NCBI GenBank assembly: GCA_049316905.1
Contig: JBMOJH010000052.1
Coordinates: 1 to 21,932, forward strand
Source of the DNA: CAIPVR01 sp049316905
Lineage (GTDB): Bacteria > Actinomycetota > Acidimicrobiia > Acidimicrobiales > Microtrichaceae
Direction of reading: 5' to 3'
Length of the DNA: 21,932 nt
Both the position numbers and the translations under genes were made by a program. Under the pieces are notes generated by a model. The model saw only the letters and a list, made by a program, of their open reading frames with translations. It ran no database searches and was not told the DNA's origin. Below, piece by piece: positions 12,457 through 19,448 of this stretch. Position 1 is the first letter of the stretch. The number at the start of each line of letters is the position of its first letter.

Positions 12457-13944
12457 ATGCAGATTCCGACTGAGGGCGTCGACGAGTCATCACTGTTCGA
12501 GGTCATGGCGACCTACCGCGACCACGACCTCGACACGAAGGGCGGCCGCACCTGGGCCTACGTGTACGACCCGGGGCGCGCGGACGTGGACCGCGTCGCC
12601 AAGCGGGCCCTGGTCGAGTGGTACGACGAGAACTCCCTCGACCCCACGGTGTTCCCGAGCCTGCTGCGCTTCGAGAACGACGTCGTGGGCATGGCCCGGC
12701 ACCACCTGCGCGGCGGCCCCGACGTGGTCGGCCACTTCACCTCCGGCGGCACGGAGAGCTGCATGATGGCGGTGAAGTCGGCCCGCGACCGCGCCCGGGA
12801 GCTGCGGCCCGACCTCGACCGGCCCACCATGGTGCTGCCGGTCACCGCGCACCCGGCCTTCCACAAGGGGGCGCACTACTTCGACGTGGAGGTGGTGACG
12901 GTCCCGGTGGACACCACCACGTGGAAGGTCGATCCCGCCGTCATGGCGACCGCCGTGGACGACCGCACGATCCTGATGGTGGCCTCCGCGGTGTCGTACG
13001 CCCACGGCGTGGTCGACCCGGTCCCGGAACTCGGCGCCCTGGCGCTCGAGCGCGACGTGCTCCTCCACGTGGACGGCTGCATCGGCGGGTTCGTGCTGCC
13101 CCACTTCCGCCGGCTGGGCGAGGACGTGACCGACTTCGACTTCTCTGTGCCGGGCGTGACGTCGATGTCGATGGACTTCCACAAGTACGCCTACTGCCCG
13201 AAGGGCGCGTCGGTGGTGCTGTACCGCGACGCCTCGATCCGCCGTCACCAGCTCTACGCGAAGGCCGCGTGGACCGGCTACACGGTCATCAACACCACCT
13301 TCCAGAGCACCAAGTCGGGCGGCCCGCTGGCGGCCACGTGGGCGGTGCTCAACTACGTGGGCGACGCCGGGTTCCTCGACATCGCGGCGCGCACACTGGC
13401 GGCCCGCAAGGAGATCGTCGCCGGGATCGAGACGATCCCCGAGCTCGAGGTGATGGGCACCCCGGAGTCGAACCTGGTGGCGCTCACCTCCGCGGTCGGC
13501 CCGGACGGCACCGACGTGGTGAACGTGTTCGACGTGGTCGACCGGATGCGCACCCACCGGTGGTTCGTGCAGCCCCAACTCGGCTTCGCCGGCTCGAAGG
13601 CCAACATCCACCTGTCGATCGGCGGGGCCAGCCTTCCCCTCGTCCCCGAGCTGATCGAGGACTTCCGCACCGCCGTGGCAGAGGCCCGGGCCACGCCCAC
13701 CCCGCCGCCCGACCCGGCGATCGTGGAGCTGCTCGCCGGCCTCGACCCCGACACGCTCGACGCGGCCACGTTCGACGCGCTCCTCGAGGGCGCCGGCATC
13801 GGCGCCTCGGCCGACGGCGGCATGGACCTGCCGGACGAGGGGACGGCGGGCATCAACGCGATCCTCGACGTGTGCCCCGCACCGCTCGCCGAGCGACTGC
13901 TCGTCGAGTACTTCAACCGGCTCTACGTCCCGCCCGCCGACTGA
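12457..13944 (+). CDS. PLP-dependent decarboxylase/lyase, sphingosine-1-phosphate-lyase-like
   Basis: A 495-residue fold-type I PLP enzyme of the group II decarboxylase family. Features: FTSGGTES (94-101, phosphate-binding turn), AHPAFHKGAHYF (131-142), HVDGCIGGFVLPHF (204-217, with the Asp206 that contacts the PLP ring) and the Schiff-base Lys243 in MDFHKYAYCPKGASVVLYRD. The HVDGCIGGF and FHKY...PKG patterns resemble sphingosine-1-phosphate lyases and tyrosine/glutamate decarboxylases; I favour the lyase-like branch, but the substrate is open. A ~80-residue C-terminal extension (from about residue 415) is Asp/Ala/Leu rich and ends in LLVEYFNRLYVPPAD. ATG at 12457 follows AGGGGGG and AGGAC. 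Convergent with the LLM gene. Confidence 0.85.
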   Translation: MQIPTEGVDESSLFEVMATYRDHDLDTKGGRTWAYVYDPGRADVDRVAKRALVEWYDENSLDPTVFPSLLRFENDVVGMARHHLRGGPDVVGHFTSGGTESCMMAVKSARDRARELRPDLDRPTMVLPVTAHPAFHKGAHYFDVEVVTVPVDTTTWKVDPAVMATAVDDRTILMVASAVSYAHGVVDPVPELGALALERDVLLHVDGCIGGFVLPHFRRLGEDVTDFDFSVPGVTSMSMDFHKYAYCPKGASVVLYRDASIRRHQLYAKAAWTGYTVINTTFQSTKSGGPLAATWAVLNYVGDAGFLDIAARTLAARKEIVAGIETIPELEVMGTPESNLVALTSAVGPDGTDVVNVFDVVDRMRTHRWFVQPQLGFAGSKANIHLSIGGASLPLVPELIEDFRTAVAEARATPTPPPDPAIVELLAGLDPDTLDAATFDALLEGAGIGASADGGMDLPDEGTAGINAILDVCPAPLAERLLVEYFNRLYVPPAD

Positions 13945-13960
13945 GCGGGGCGCGGCGGGC
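13932..13960. terminator. Hairpin at the convergent PLP-enzyme/LLM junction
   Basis: GCCCGCCG (13932-13939) pairs with CGGCGGGC (13953-13960) around a 13-nt loop that contains the PLP-gene stop codon. It ends 2 bp before the convergent gene. No T-run. Confidence 0.4.
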
Positions 13961-13962
13961 CC

Positions 13963-14811
13963 TCACCGCAGCAGCGGCACGACCTCCTCGGCGACCCGCC
14001 GGCGCTGCTCGGCGGGATCGCCCGCGGGCCAGACGTTGATCGCGTCGAAGCCCAGCGTCGCGAAGGCGAGGAGTCGCTCGGCCACCTCGCCGGGGCTCCC
14101 GCTCACCAGCCCCGGGTCGTCCCGCCGGGGACCGACGGCGATGCCCACGTTGTAGACGAACGTGAGGTCCTCCCGCGAGCGGCCCGCGGCCTCCGCGGCG
14201 CGCAGCACGATCGCAGCGCGCTCGGGCACCACCTCCGGCGGGGCGAACGGCAGCGACGGCAGCCATCCGTCGGCGAGCCGACCGGTGAGGGCGAGCACCC
14301 TCGGCCCGTTGCCGCCGATCCACACGGGGACCGGCCGGACCGGCTTGGGCTCCACGCTCGCGCCCTCGACCGACAGCTCGGGACCCCGATAGGTGAACGG
14401 GGTGGTGGACCACGTGCCGCGCAGGATCGTGAGGGCGTCCTCGAGCGCCTCGACCTTCCCGCCCGGGGACCGGACGTCGAGACCGAAGGCCTCGAACTCC
14501 GCGTCCATTCCTCCGGCGCCGAGGCCGAGCACCAGGCGCCCGCCGGACAACCGCTGCAGGCTCTCCGCCATCTTCGCGAGCACGGCCGGCGCCCGGTACG
14601 GCAGGCCCAGCACGTTCGGCACCACCTGCACGCGGGAGGTGGCTGCGGCCACCCACGTGAGGAATGTCCAGGTCTCGTGCGTCGGGTGGGTGCCGTGCAG
14701 GTGGTCCGACACGCACACGAAGTCGTAGCCGAGCGCCTCGGCGTCGCAGGCCTCGGCGGCGGGGTCGACCCCGGGCTCGACGGCGGTGGACAGGTTGTAG
14801 CCGATGCGCAT
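13963..14811 (-). CDS. LLM-class F420-dependent oxidoreductase
   Basis: A 282-residue luciferase-like protein. It starts MRIGYNLSTAVEPG, continues with EALGYDFVCVSDHLHG (about 26-40), AAATSRVQVVPNVLGLPYRAPAVLAKMAESL, and the family signature LSGGRLVLGLGAGGMDAEFEAFG, then VPVWIGGNGPRVLALTGRLADGW. In actinobacteria such enzymes mostly use F420; the substrate is unknown. The C-terminus (VSGSPGEVAERLLAFATLGFDAINVWPAGDP) is the usual closing strand-helix of the barrel. It lies 53 bp after the SDR gene on the same strand, a likely two-gene operon. The start at 14811 has GGAGG 11 nt upstream, partly within a hairpin. It is not a close copy of the LLM gene at 1452-2213. Confidence 0.87.
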   Translation of the reverse strand: MRIGYNLSTAVEPGVDPAAEACDAEALGYDFVCVSDHLHGTHPTHETWTFLTWVAAATSRVQVVPNVLGLPYRAPAVLAKMAESLQRLSGGRLVLGLGAGGMDAEFEAFGLDVRSPGGKVEALEDALTILRGTWSTTPFTYRGPELSVEGASVEPKPVRPVPVWIGGNGPRVLALTGRLADGWLPSLPFAPPEVVPERAAIVLRAAEAAGRSREDLTFVYNVGIAVGPRRDDPGLVSGSPGEVAERLLAFATLGFDAINVWPAGDPAEQRRRVAEEVVPLLR

Positions 14812-14824
14812 GATCCGTGGAACC

Positions 14825-14853
14825 TCCGGCGGGACCGGTCCGTTCCCGCCGGA
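14825..14853 (-). promoter_or_regulatory. 10-bp stem between the SDR and LLM genes
   Basis: TCCGGCGGGA (14853-14844 on minus) pairs with TCCCGCCGGA (14834-14825) with a 9-nt loop. The 3' arm overlaps GGAGG, the likely ribosome site of the LLM gene. It may be a weak terminator or processing site that lowers LLM output relative to SDR. Confidence 0.4.
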
Positions 14854-14864
14854 CGGCGCGGGGG

Positions 14865-15662
14865 TCAGAACCCCGGGAGTCCTTCGGCGTAGGTGCCGGC
14901 GGTCCAGCCGGCGTCGACCGGGAAGTCGGAGCCGGTGCAGCCGCGGGCGGCGTCGGACAGCAGCCAGACCACCATCTCGGCCACGTCGTGCACGTCCACG
15001 TTCCGCGGCCGCCCCCGCTCGGGGTGGAACGGGATGCGCGGCGCGGTGGCCATGTAGCGGTCGAGGTCGAACTGGTCGAGGAACGGCGTGGACATCTCGG
15101 GGTTGCCCATCCCCGGGCACACGGCGTTGACCCGAACGTTGTCGAGGCCGAGCTCCAGCGCGGTGGCCCGGGTGAGACCCCGCAGGCCCCACTTGGAGGC
15201 GTTGTACGCGGCGGTGGAGTTCATGCCCTCCAGCCCGCCGATCGACGAGATGTTCACGATCGACCCACCGCCGTTGTCGCGCAGCGCCGCGGCCACCGCC
15301 CGGATCCCGATCAGCGGACCGACGAGGTTCACGTCGATGAGCCGCCGGGCCCGGTCCAGGTCCATCTGCTCCAGGGGGCCCATGTAGAGGAGCGCCGCGT
15401 TGTTCACGAGGCCGTCGAGGCCGCCCAGGCGGTCCGTCGCGGCGTCGACCGCCGCGGCCCAGTCCTGTTCGGACGTGACGTCGAGGTGCTGGAACTCGCC
15501 GCCCAGGCGATCGGCCACGGCCACGCCGAGGTCGTCCTGCACGTCGGCCACGAGCACGCGGCCGCCGAGATCGGTGATCCGGGCCGCGATCGTCTCGCCG
15601 AGGCCCTGCGCCGCCCCGGTCACGATGAACCGCTTGCCGTCCAGCGACGTGAGATCCGGCAC
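14865..15662 (-). CDS. Short-chain dehydrogenase/reductase, classical type
   Basis: A 265-residue SDR. It has the coenzyme motif VTGAAQGLGE (TGxxxGxG, residues 15-22), Asp40 at the end of beta-2 (VLVADVQ), which favours NAD over NADP, NNAA (87-90), Asn112 (DVNLVG), Ser140 (VNISSIGG), and the YxxxK pair Tyr153/Lys157 (AYNASK). Then NAVCPGMGNPEMSTPF and a C-terminal GCTGSDFPVDAGWTAG. The sequence type resembles 3-alpha/20-beta-hydroxysteroid dehydrogenase-like SDRs common in actinobacteria; the actual alcohol substrate is unknown. The GTG at 15662 is preferred: AGGGGG lies 7 nt upstream and the protein then starts PDLTSLDGKRFIVTG, as expected. A longer frame would add an Arg-rich stretch. Divergent from argJ across 119 bp. 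Confidence 0.9.
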   Translation of the reverse strand: MPDLTSLDGKRFIVTGAAQGLGETIAARITDLGGRVLVADVQDDLGVAVADRLGGEFQHLDVTSEQDWAAAVDAATDRLGGLDGLVNNAALLYMGPLEQMDLDRARRLIDVNLVGPLIGIRAVAAALRDNGGGSIVNISSIGGLEGMNSTAAYNASKWGLRGLTRATALELGLDNVRVNAVCPGMGNPEMSTPFLDQFDLDRYMATAPRIPFHPERGRPRNVDVHDVAEMVVWLLSDAARGCTGSDFPVDAGWTAGTYAEGLPGF

Positions 15663-15727
15663 CGGTGGCCCCCTTCCGCGCCGCCGGCGCCTCCGGCGGC
15701 CCGGCATCATCGCGCGGCGCGGCCACC

Positions 15728-15756
15728 CCGCGCCCCCCCGGGGGGTCCGGGCGCGG
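15728..15756. repeat. GC-rich inverted repeat between SDR and argJ
   Basis: CCGCGCCC (15728-15735) and GGGCGCGG (15749-15756) are exact complements, enclosing a C-run/G-run (CCCCGGGGGG). It sits in the divergent intergenic region, just ahead of the argJ start. A structural or regulatory role is unknown, and GC-rich DNA makes chance pairing plausible. Confidence 0.3.
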
Positions 15757-15769
15757 CCGGGGCGTCTGC

Positions 15770-15775
15770 GAGACT
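15770..15775 (+). promoter_or_regulatory. Possible -10 of a leaderless argJ transcript
   Basis: GAGACT lies 6 nt before the argJ ATG. It resembles CAGACT before the fetA-like gene (18931-18936, minus) and lacks any Shine-Dalgarno competitor. No clear -35. Confidence 0.25.
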
Positions 15776-15781
15776 CCGGCG

Positions 15782-16954
15782 ATGGACGCAGTGCCGCTTC
15801 CGCAGGGCTTCGCCGCCCACGTCGCCAACGTGGGCATCAAGGACGACACCGACGACTTCGTCGTGCTCGCGGCCGACCGCCCGTGCGCGGCGGCAGCCGT
15901 CTTCACCCGCTCACGCTTCGCCGGACCGAGCGTCGAGCTGTCCCGGCGCCACGCGGCCGACGGTTCGCTCCGGGCCGTGGTGGTGGTGTCGAAGAACGCC
16001 AACGTGGCCACCGGCGAGGTCGGCCGGCGCGACGCCGCCGAGCTGGCCGCGGGCGTGGCCTCGGCCATCGGGTGCCCGCCGGAGGAGGTGCTGGTCGCCT
16101 CGACCGGCGTGATCGGCCGGACCTACCCGATGGAGCGCATCCGGGCGCACCTCTCCGGGCTCCGCACGCCGTTCGACGGCACCGACGCCCTCGCCGCGGC
16201 CACCGGCATCATGACCACCGACACGCATGCCAAGACCGCGGTCGCCGAGCTGGCGACGCTCGACGGCGGCACGGCCCGCGTGGTCGGCGTCGCCAAGGGC
16301 GTGGGGATGATCGAGCCCGACATGGCCACGATGCTGGCATTCGTGCTCACCGACGCCGCGATCGACGCCGCCGCGCTCGACACGGCGTTCCGGCGGGTGG
16401 TGGCGCGCACGTTCAACAGCCTCAGCGTGGACACCGACACGTCGACCTCCGACACCGCCGTTGTGCTCGCCTCCGGCGCGGCCGGCCCGGTGGACGCCGG
16501 GGCCCTCGAGACGGCCCTCGGCGCGGTGTGCCTGGACCTCACACGGCAGCTCGCGGCCGACGGCGAGGGGGCCGAGACGCTGCTGGTGGTCACGGTGACC
16601 GGCGCCCGCGACGACGACCAGGCGCGTCGCGTGGCCAAGGCCGTCGTGAACTCACCGCTGGTCAAGACCGCGGTCCACGGCTCGGACCCGAACTGGGGCC
16701 GGGTCGCGATGGCCGTCGGCAAGTGCTCCGACGACACCGACATCGACCAGGAGCGCGTGCGCATCGCGTTCGGCGGGACGGAGGTGTACCCGGCCACCGT
16801 CGACGAGACCGGGCTGGCCGCGCTCGAGGAGTACCTGCGCGGCGACGAGGTGTCGATCGAGGTGGACCTCGGCATCCGCGCCTCGTCGTGGACCGTCTAC
16901 GGCTGCGACCTGACCGACGGCTACGTGCGCATCAACGCGGACTACACGACCTGA
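15782..16954 (+). CDS. argJ: Glutamate N-acetyltransferase / ornithine acetyltransferase
   Basis: A 390-residue ArgJ of arginine synthesis; it moves the acetyl group from N-acetylornithine to glutamate, and in bifunctional forms also uses acetyl-CoA. Seen: LPQGFAAHVANVGIK at the start, AAAAVFTRSRFAGPSV, VVVSKNANVATGE (68-80), ASTGVIGRTYPM (106-117), the self-cleavage region AKGVGMIEPDMATMLAF (171-187) with nucleophile Thr183 after Ala182, TFNSLSVDTDTSTSDT, and the C-terminal GSDPNWGRVAMAVG and DGYVRINADYTT. The precursor should cut itself into alpha and beta chains. ATG at 15782 fits the family start; a start at 15665 would add an unusual Pro/Arg-rich extension. No argC, argB or argD lies next to it, so it is an isolated arg gene here. 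No Shine-Dalgarno; possibly leaderless. Confidence 0.96.
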   Translation: MDAVPLPQGFAAHVANVGIKDDTDDFVVLAADRPCAAAAVFTRSRFAGPSVELSRRHAADGSLRAVVVVSKNANVATGEVGRRDAAELAAGVASAIGCPPEEVLVASTGVIGRTYPMERIRAHLSGLRTPFDGTDALAAATGIMTTDTHAKTAVAELATLDGGTARVVGVAKGVGMIEPDMATMLAFVLTDAAIDAAALDTAFRRVVARTFNSLSVDTDTSTSDTAVVLASGAAGPVDAGALETALGAVCLDLTRQLAADGEGAETLLVVTVTGARDDDQARRVAKAVVNSPLVKTAVHGSDPNWGRVAMAVGKCSDDTDIDQERVRIAFGGTEVYPATVDETGLAALEEYLRGDEVSIEVDLGIRASSWTVYGCDLTDGYVRINADYTT

Positions 16955-16969
16955 CCGCGTCGAGTCGGC

Positions 16970-16998
16970 CGCGTCGGCCGAGCGCGGCGGCCGACGCG
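16970..16998. terminator. Bidirectional hairpin between argJ and the Ddn-type gene
   Basis: CGCGTCGGCCG (16970-16980) pairs with CGGCCGACGCG (16988-16998), a perfect 11-bp stem with a 7-nt loop, in the 48-bp gap between two convergent genes. Its position makes a terminator likely; there is no T-run. Confidence 0.65.
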
Positions 16999-17002
16999 CC
17001 GG

Positions 17003-17419
17003 TCAGACGCGTGAGAGCACGACGACCGGGATCACCCGGCTCGTGGAGTCCTCATAGCCCTGGAACTGCGGGTAGTCGGACTTCTGCTGGGTCCAGAGCC
17101 GCTCGCGCTCGTCACCCTCCGCCACCCGGGCCCGGACCGTGAAGGTCTCGGTGCCGTACTCGAGGCCGGCCTCCGGGTTGGCGAGGAGGTTGTGGTACCA
17201 GTCGGGGTTGTCGGGCGCGCCGGCCTTGGAGGCGAAGATCACCAGGTCGTCGCCGGCCACCTGCGCCATGAGCGGGGTGGTGCGCTTCGTGCCGGTGCGG
17301 GCACCGGTGTGGGTGAGGAGCACCATCGGTGCGCCCTCGAACGGCCCGCCGACCTTGCCCTCGTTCGCCCGGAACTCGGCGATGATCTGCTGGTTCCAGT
17401 CGTTCATGTCGTCGGACAT
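17003..17419 (-). CDS. Ddn-family F420-dependent nitroreductase
   Basis: A 138-residue split-barrel protein of the deazaflavin-dependent nitroreductase (Ddn/PF04075) family, which reduces quinones or nitro compounds with F420H2. Typical pieces: NQQIIAEFRANEGKVGG (helix), PMVLLTHTGARTGTKRTTPLMAQVAGDDLVIFASKAG, PDWYHNLLANPEAGLEYG, and VRARVAEGDERERLW...QFQGYEDSTSRVIPVVVLSRV. The LTHTGARTGTKR and NPDWYHNL segments are the strongest family marks. The ATG at 17419 is chosen because AAGGA lies 8 nt upstream and the next in-frame ATG (17449) would overlap it. It stands alone, convergent with argJ and 88 bp downstream of the fetAB-like operon. Physiological electron acceptor unknown. Confidence 0.92.
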   Translation of the reverse strand: MSDDMNDWNQQIIAEFRANEGKVGGPFEGAPMVLLTHTGARTGTKRTTPLMAQVAGDDLVIFASKAGAPDNPDWYHNLLANPEAGLEYGTETFTVRARVAEGDERERLWTQQKSDYPQFQGYEDSTSRVIPVVVLSRV

Positions 17420-17465
17420 CGTGTTTCCTTCGTTCTGGCCGGGTGGCACCCGGCGGCCGGCGCGT

Positions 17466-17485
17466 GGTGCCGGGCGGCACCGTAG
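17466..17485 (-). promoter_or_regulatory. Hairpin and TACGGT element upstream of the Ddn-type gene
   Basis: GGTGCC (17466-17471) pairs with GGCACC (17476-17481) around GGGC. The overlapping TACGGT (17484-17479, minus) lies about 60 nt before the ATG. GGCGGCACCGTAG at 17473-17485 repeats the sequence before the amidase. A second stem, GCCGGGT/ACCCGGC (17438-17454), follows in the leader. Confidence 0.3.
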
Positions 17486-17507
17486 CCCCTGCCCACCGGC
17501 CGGGGCG

Positions 17508-18308
17508 TCAGGCGCGGCGGTCGGGCAGCCGCACGAGGCGGTGGTCGGGCGTCATCAGGCGCCGCGACAACCCGATCGCCACCACCGTGGTGGTCGTGGC
17601 CACGGATCCGAGGATCAGGTACATCACCGCCGCCTGCACCTTCACCGCGGTGATCGGTGCCACGCCGGCGAGGATGAGGCCCACCATCGCGCCGGGCAGG
17701 AAGACGATGCCCACGGCCTTGGTGGTCTCGATCTGCGGCACCAAGGCGGTCCGCACTGCGTCACGGACGTGCGGGCGCAGCGCCTCGGTCCCGGTCATGC
17801 CCAGCGACAGCCGGGCCTCGATCTCGGGACGCTTGTCGGTGGCCTCGGCGACGATCCTCCGCCCCACCAGCACCGTGGCCGCGAGCGAGTTGCCGACCAC
17901 CATGCCGGCGAGGGGCACCACCGTGCGCGGACCGAGCTCGAAGATGCCGAATCCGAACAGCACGCCGAGGGTGACCAAGCACGACAGGCCGAACGCGGCG
18001 ACGCCGAGCGGCAGCGCCCCCGGCACCTCCGGGGCGCGCTGCTGCAGCGTCCACGCCGCGAACACCACCATCACCGCGACCCACAGCCACGAGAGCGCGA
18101 GCGGCCGGCCCGGCTCCACCACCAGGGCGAGCGCCAGGCCGATCAGCAGCAGCTGCACCAGGGCCCGCACCGCGGCCCAGAGCAGTGAGCGTTCCAGACC
18201 GAGCCGTCGCCATGCCGAGATGCCCACGGCGAGCAGGACGAGCACGCCGCTCGCCGCGAGGCCCACCACCCCGGGGTCCGCTCCGGCGGAGGCGTCAGCC
18301 GCGAACAC
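17508..18308 (-). CDS. fetB: FetB-like ABC metal exporter permease (UPF0014)
   Basis: A 266-residue integral membrane protein with about seven hydrophobic helices. It follows the UPF0014/FetB pattern: LWAAVRALVQLLLIGLALALV near residues 44-64, LPLGVAAFGLSCLVTLGVLFGFG, PLAGMVVGNSLAATVLVGRRI (about 132-152), the coupling-loop segment IEARLSLGMTGTEALRPHVRDAVRTALVPQIETTKAVGIVFLPGAMVGLILAGV, and AVKVQAAVMYLILGS. In E. coli FetAB exports iron and helps resist oxidative stress; the metal here is inferred. GTG start at 18308, overlapping the ATPase gene by 14 bp, so the two are translationally coupled. Confidence 0.88.
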   Translation of the reverse strand: MFAADASAGADPGVVGLAASGVLVLLAVGISAWRRLGLERSLLWAAVRALVQLLLIGLALALVVEPGRPLALSWLWVAVMVVFAAWTLQQRAPEVPGALPLGVAAFGLSCLVTLGVLFGFGIFELGPRTVVPLAGMVVGNSLAATVLVGRRIVAEATDKRPEIEARLSLGMTGTEALRPHVRDAVRTALVPQIETTKAVGIVFLPGAMVGLILAGVAPITAVKVQAAVMYLILGSVATTTTVVAIGLSRRLMTPDHRLVRLPDRRA

Positions 18309-18924
18309 GACCGGCCTCCATCAGCAGCCGCCGATCGGCGAGGCGGTCGGCCTGGGCACGGTCATGGGTGACCCAGACCACCGTGGTGCCGGCGTCGGCC
18401 AGGTCGCGGGCGAGCTCCTCGAGCACGCGGGTCGCGTCGGGGTCGAGGGCCGAGGTGCACTCGTCCGCGAGGAGCACCGAACAGCCGGTCGCCAGGGTGC
18501 GGGCCAGGCACAGCCGCTGGGCCTCGCCGCCCGACAGGTGGTCGGTGGTGCGGTCGAGGAAGGAGTCGTCGAGCCCGGCCCGGGCGAGCAGGGTGGCAGC
18601 CTCCGCGGGGTCGTCGACGCCGGCCGCCGCCAGGTTGTCGGCCCCGGTGCCGGGGAACGGGGTGGGACGCTGGAACACCATCCCGACCGCCCGGCGGTGG
18701 GCGACGGGGTCGAGCCCGGCGAGGTCGGCGCCGCGGTAGCGGACCCGCCCCGAGGTGGGCACCTCCAGCCGGTTGCACAGACGCAGCAGCGTGGACTTCC
18801 CCGACCCGGACGGCCCCGCCACGACCGTGATCCCGCCCTCGGGAATCACACAACTCACGCGGTCGAGCACCGGCCGGCCGTCGAGCCGCAGCGACACCTC
18901 GTCGAACCGGAAGCACTCCGCCAC
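18295..18924 (-). CDS. fetA: FetA-like ABC transporter ATPase
   Basis: A 209-residue ABC ATPase, partner of the permease that follows. Walker A GPSGSGKST (37-45), Q-loop MVFQRP (Gln85), signature LSGGEAQRL (130-138), Walker B SVLLADECTSALD (149-161) and switch His187 (WVTHD) are all intact, so it should hydrolyse ATP. With the UPF0014 permease it forms a probable metal (iron) exporter. The GTG at 18924 is preferred because the family start ECFRFDEVSL follows at once and an upstream ATG at 19002 would run into the divergent gene. No Shine-Dalgarno is seen; CAGACT lies 6 nt upstream, so the mRNA may be leaderless. Confidence 0.88.
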   Translation of the reverse strand: MAECFRFDEVSLRLDGRPVLDRVSCVIPEGGITVVAGPSGSGKSTLLRLCNRLEVPTSGRVRYRGADLAGLDPVAHRRAVGMVFQRPTPFPGTGADNLAAAGVDDPAEAATLLARAGLDDSFLDRTTDHLSGGEAQRLCLARTLATGCSVLLADECTSALDPDATRVLEELARDLADAGTTVVWVTHDRAQADRLADRRLLMEAGRVRG

Positions 18925-18930
18925 GCGGCC

Positions 18931-18952
18931 AGTCTGGCGCGGATGGCAGGAT
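18931..18952. promoter_or_regulatory. Back-to-back -10-like elements for two divergent GTG-start genes
   Basis: In the 34-bp gap, CAGACT (18936-18931, minus) lies 6 nt before the fetA-like GTG and CAGGAT (18947-18952, plus) lies 6 nt before the NTF2-like GTG. Each -35 region would fall over the other gene's start. CAGGAT also contains AGGA, so a ribosome-site reading remains possible for the plus gene. Confidence 0.35.
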
Positions 18953-18958
18953 GAGCCC

Positions 18959-19438
18959 GTGGGGACCTTCACGAGGGACGAGATCGAGGACGCCTTCGCC
19001 ACCTACCGCGAGGCGGCGGCCACCGCGGCCGCGAGCGGCGAATGGGGCCCGTGGGCCGACCTCTTCACCGAGGACGCCACCTACGTGGAGCACCTCTACG
19101 GCGAGTTCCACGGGCGGGCGGCGATCCTCGAGTGGATCAGCACCACGATGGCGGAGTGGCCCAACTCGGCGTTCACCTCGTTCCCCGTGGAGTGGTGGTC
19201 GATCGACGAGGACCGGGGCTGGGTGTTCGCCAAGATCTGGAACCGGCTCGAGGACCCGGGCGACGGCTCGGTCCACGAGGAGTACAACCTGACGATCCTC
19301 CACTACGCGGGCGACGGCCGGTGGTCCTACGAGGAGGACATCTACAACCCGGGCCACTTCGGCACGGTGGTGGGGGCCTGGCTCACCGCCCGCCGCGCCG
19401 CCGGCGTGTCCGACGGGCCCGCGCCCGCCGGGGCCTGA
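18959..19438 (+). CDS. NTF2-like (SnoaL-type) protein
   Basis: A 159-residue protein with the NTF2-like alpha+beta cone pattern: an N-terminal helix (TRDEIEDAFATYREAAATAAASGEW), WADLFTEDATYVEHLYGEFHGRAAILEWI (about 33-62), then strands FTSFPVEWWSIDEDRGWVFAKIWNRLEDPG, EEYNLTILHYAGDGRWSYEEDIYNPGHFG. Such proteins include ketosteroid isomerase-like enzymes, polyketide cyclases and binding domains; the catalytic role cannot be deduced. The GTG at 18959 gives a start VGTFTRDEIEDAF and has AGGA 7 nt upstream. The EthD-like gene follows after 10 bp, so the two are probably an operon. Adjacent catabolic-type genes make a degradation role plausible. Confidence 0.82.
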   Translation: MGTFTRDEIEDAFATYREAAATAAASGEWGPWADLFTEDATYVEHLYGEFHGRAAILEWISTTMAEWPNSAFTSFPVEWWSIDEDRGWVFAKIWNRLEDPGDGSVHEEYNLTILHYAGDGRWSYEEDIYNPGHFGTVVGAWLTARRAAGVSDGPAPAGA

Positions 19439-19448
19439 GGGGGCGACG

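Noticed and set aside
10647..12506. Large minus-strand frame covering the amidase and the upstream genes
   Set aside because: It is Arg-rich shadow sequence. The amidase in another frame has an intact catalytic triad, and the region above 12019 holds plus-strand genes.
13963..15662. Biosynthetic cluster formed by SDR, LLM and PLP enzymes
   Set aside because: The PLP gene is convergent with the SDR-LLM pair, no carrier, synthase or regulator is present, and all three families are common as single genes in actinobacteria.
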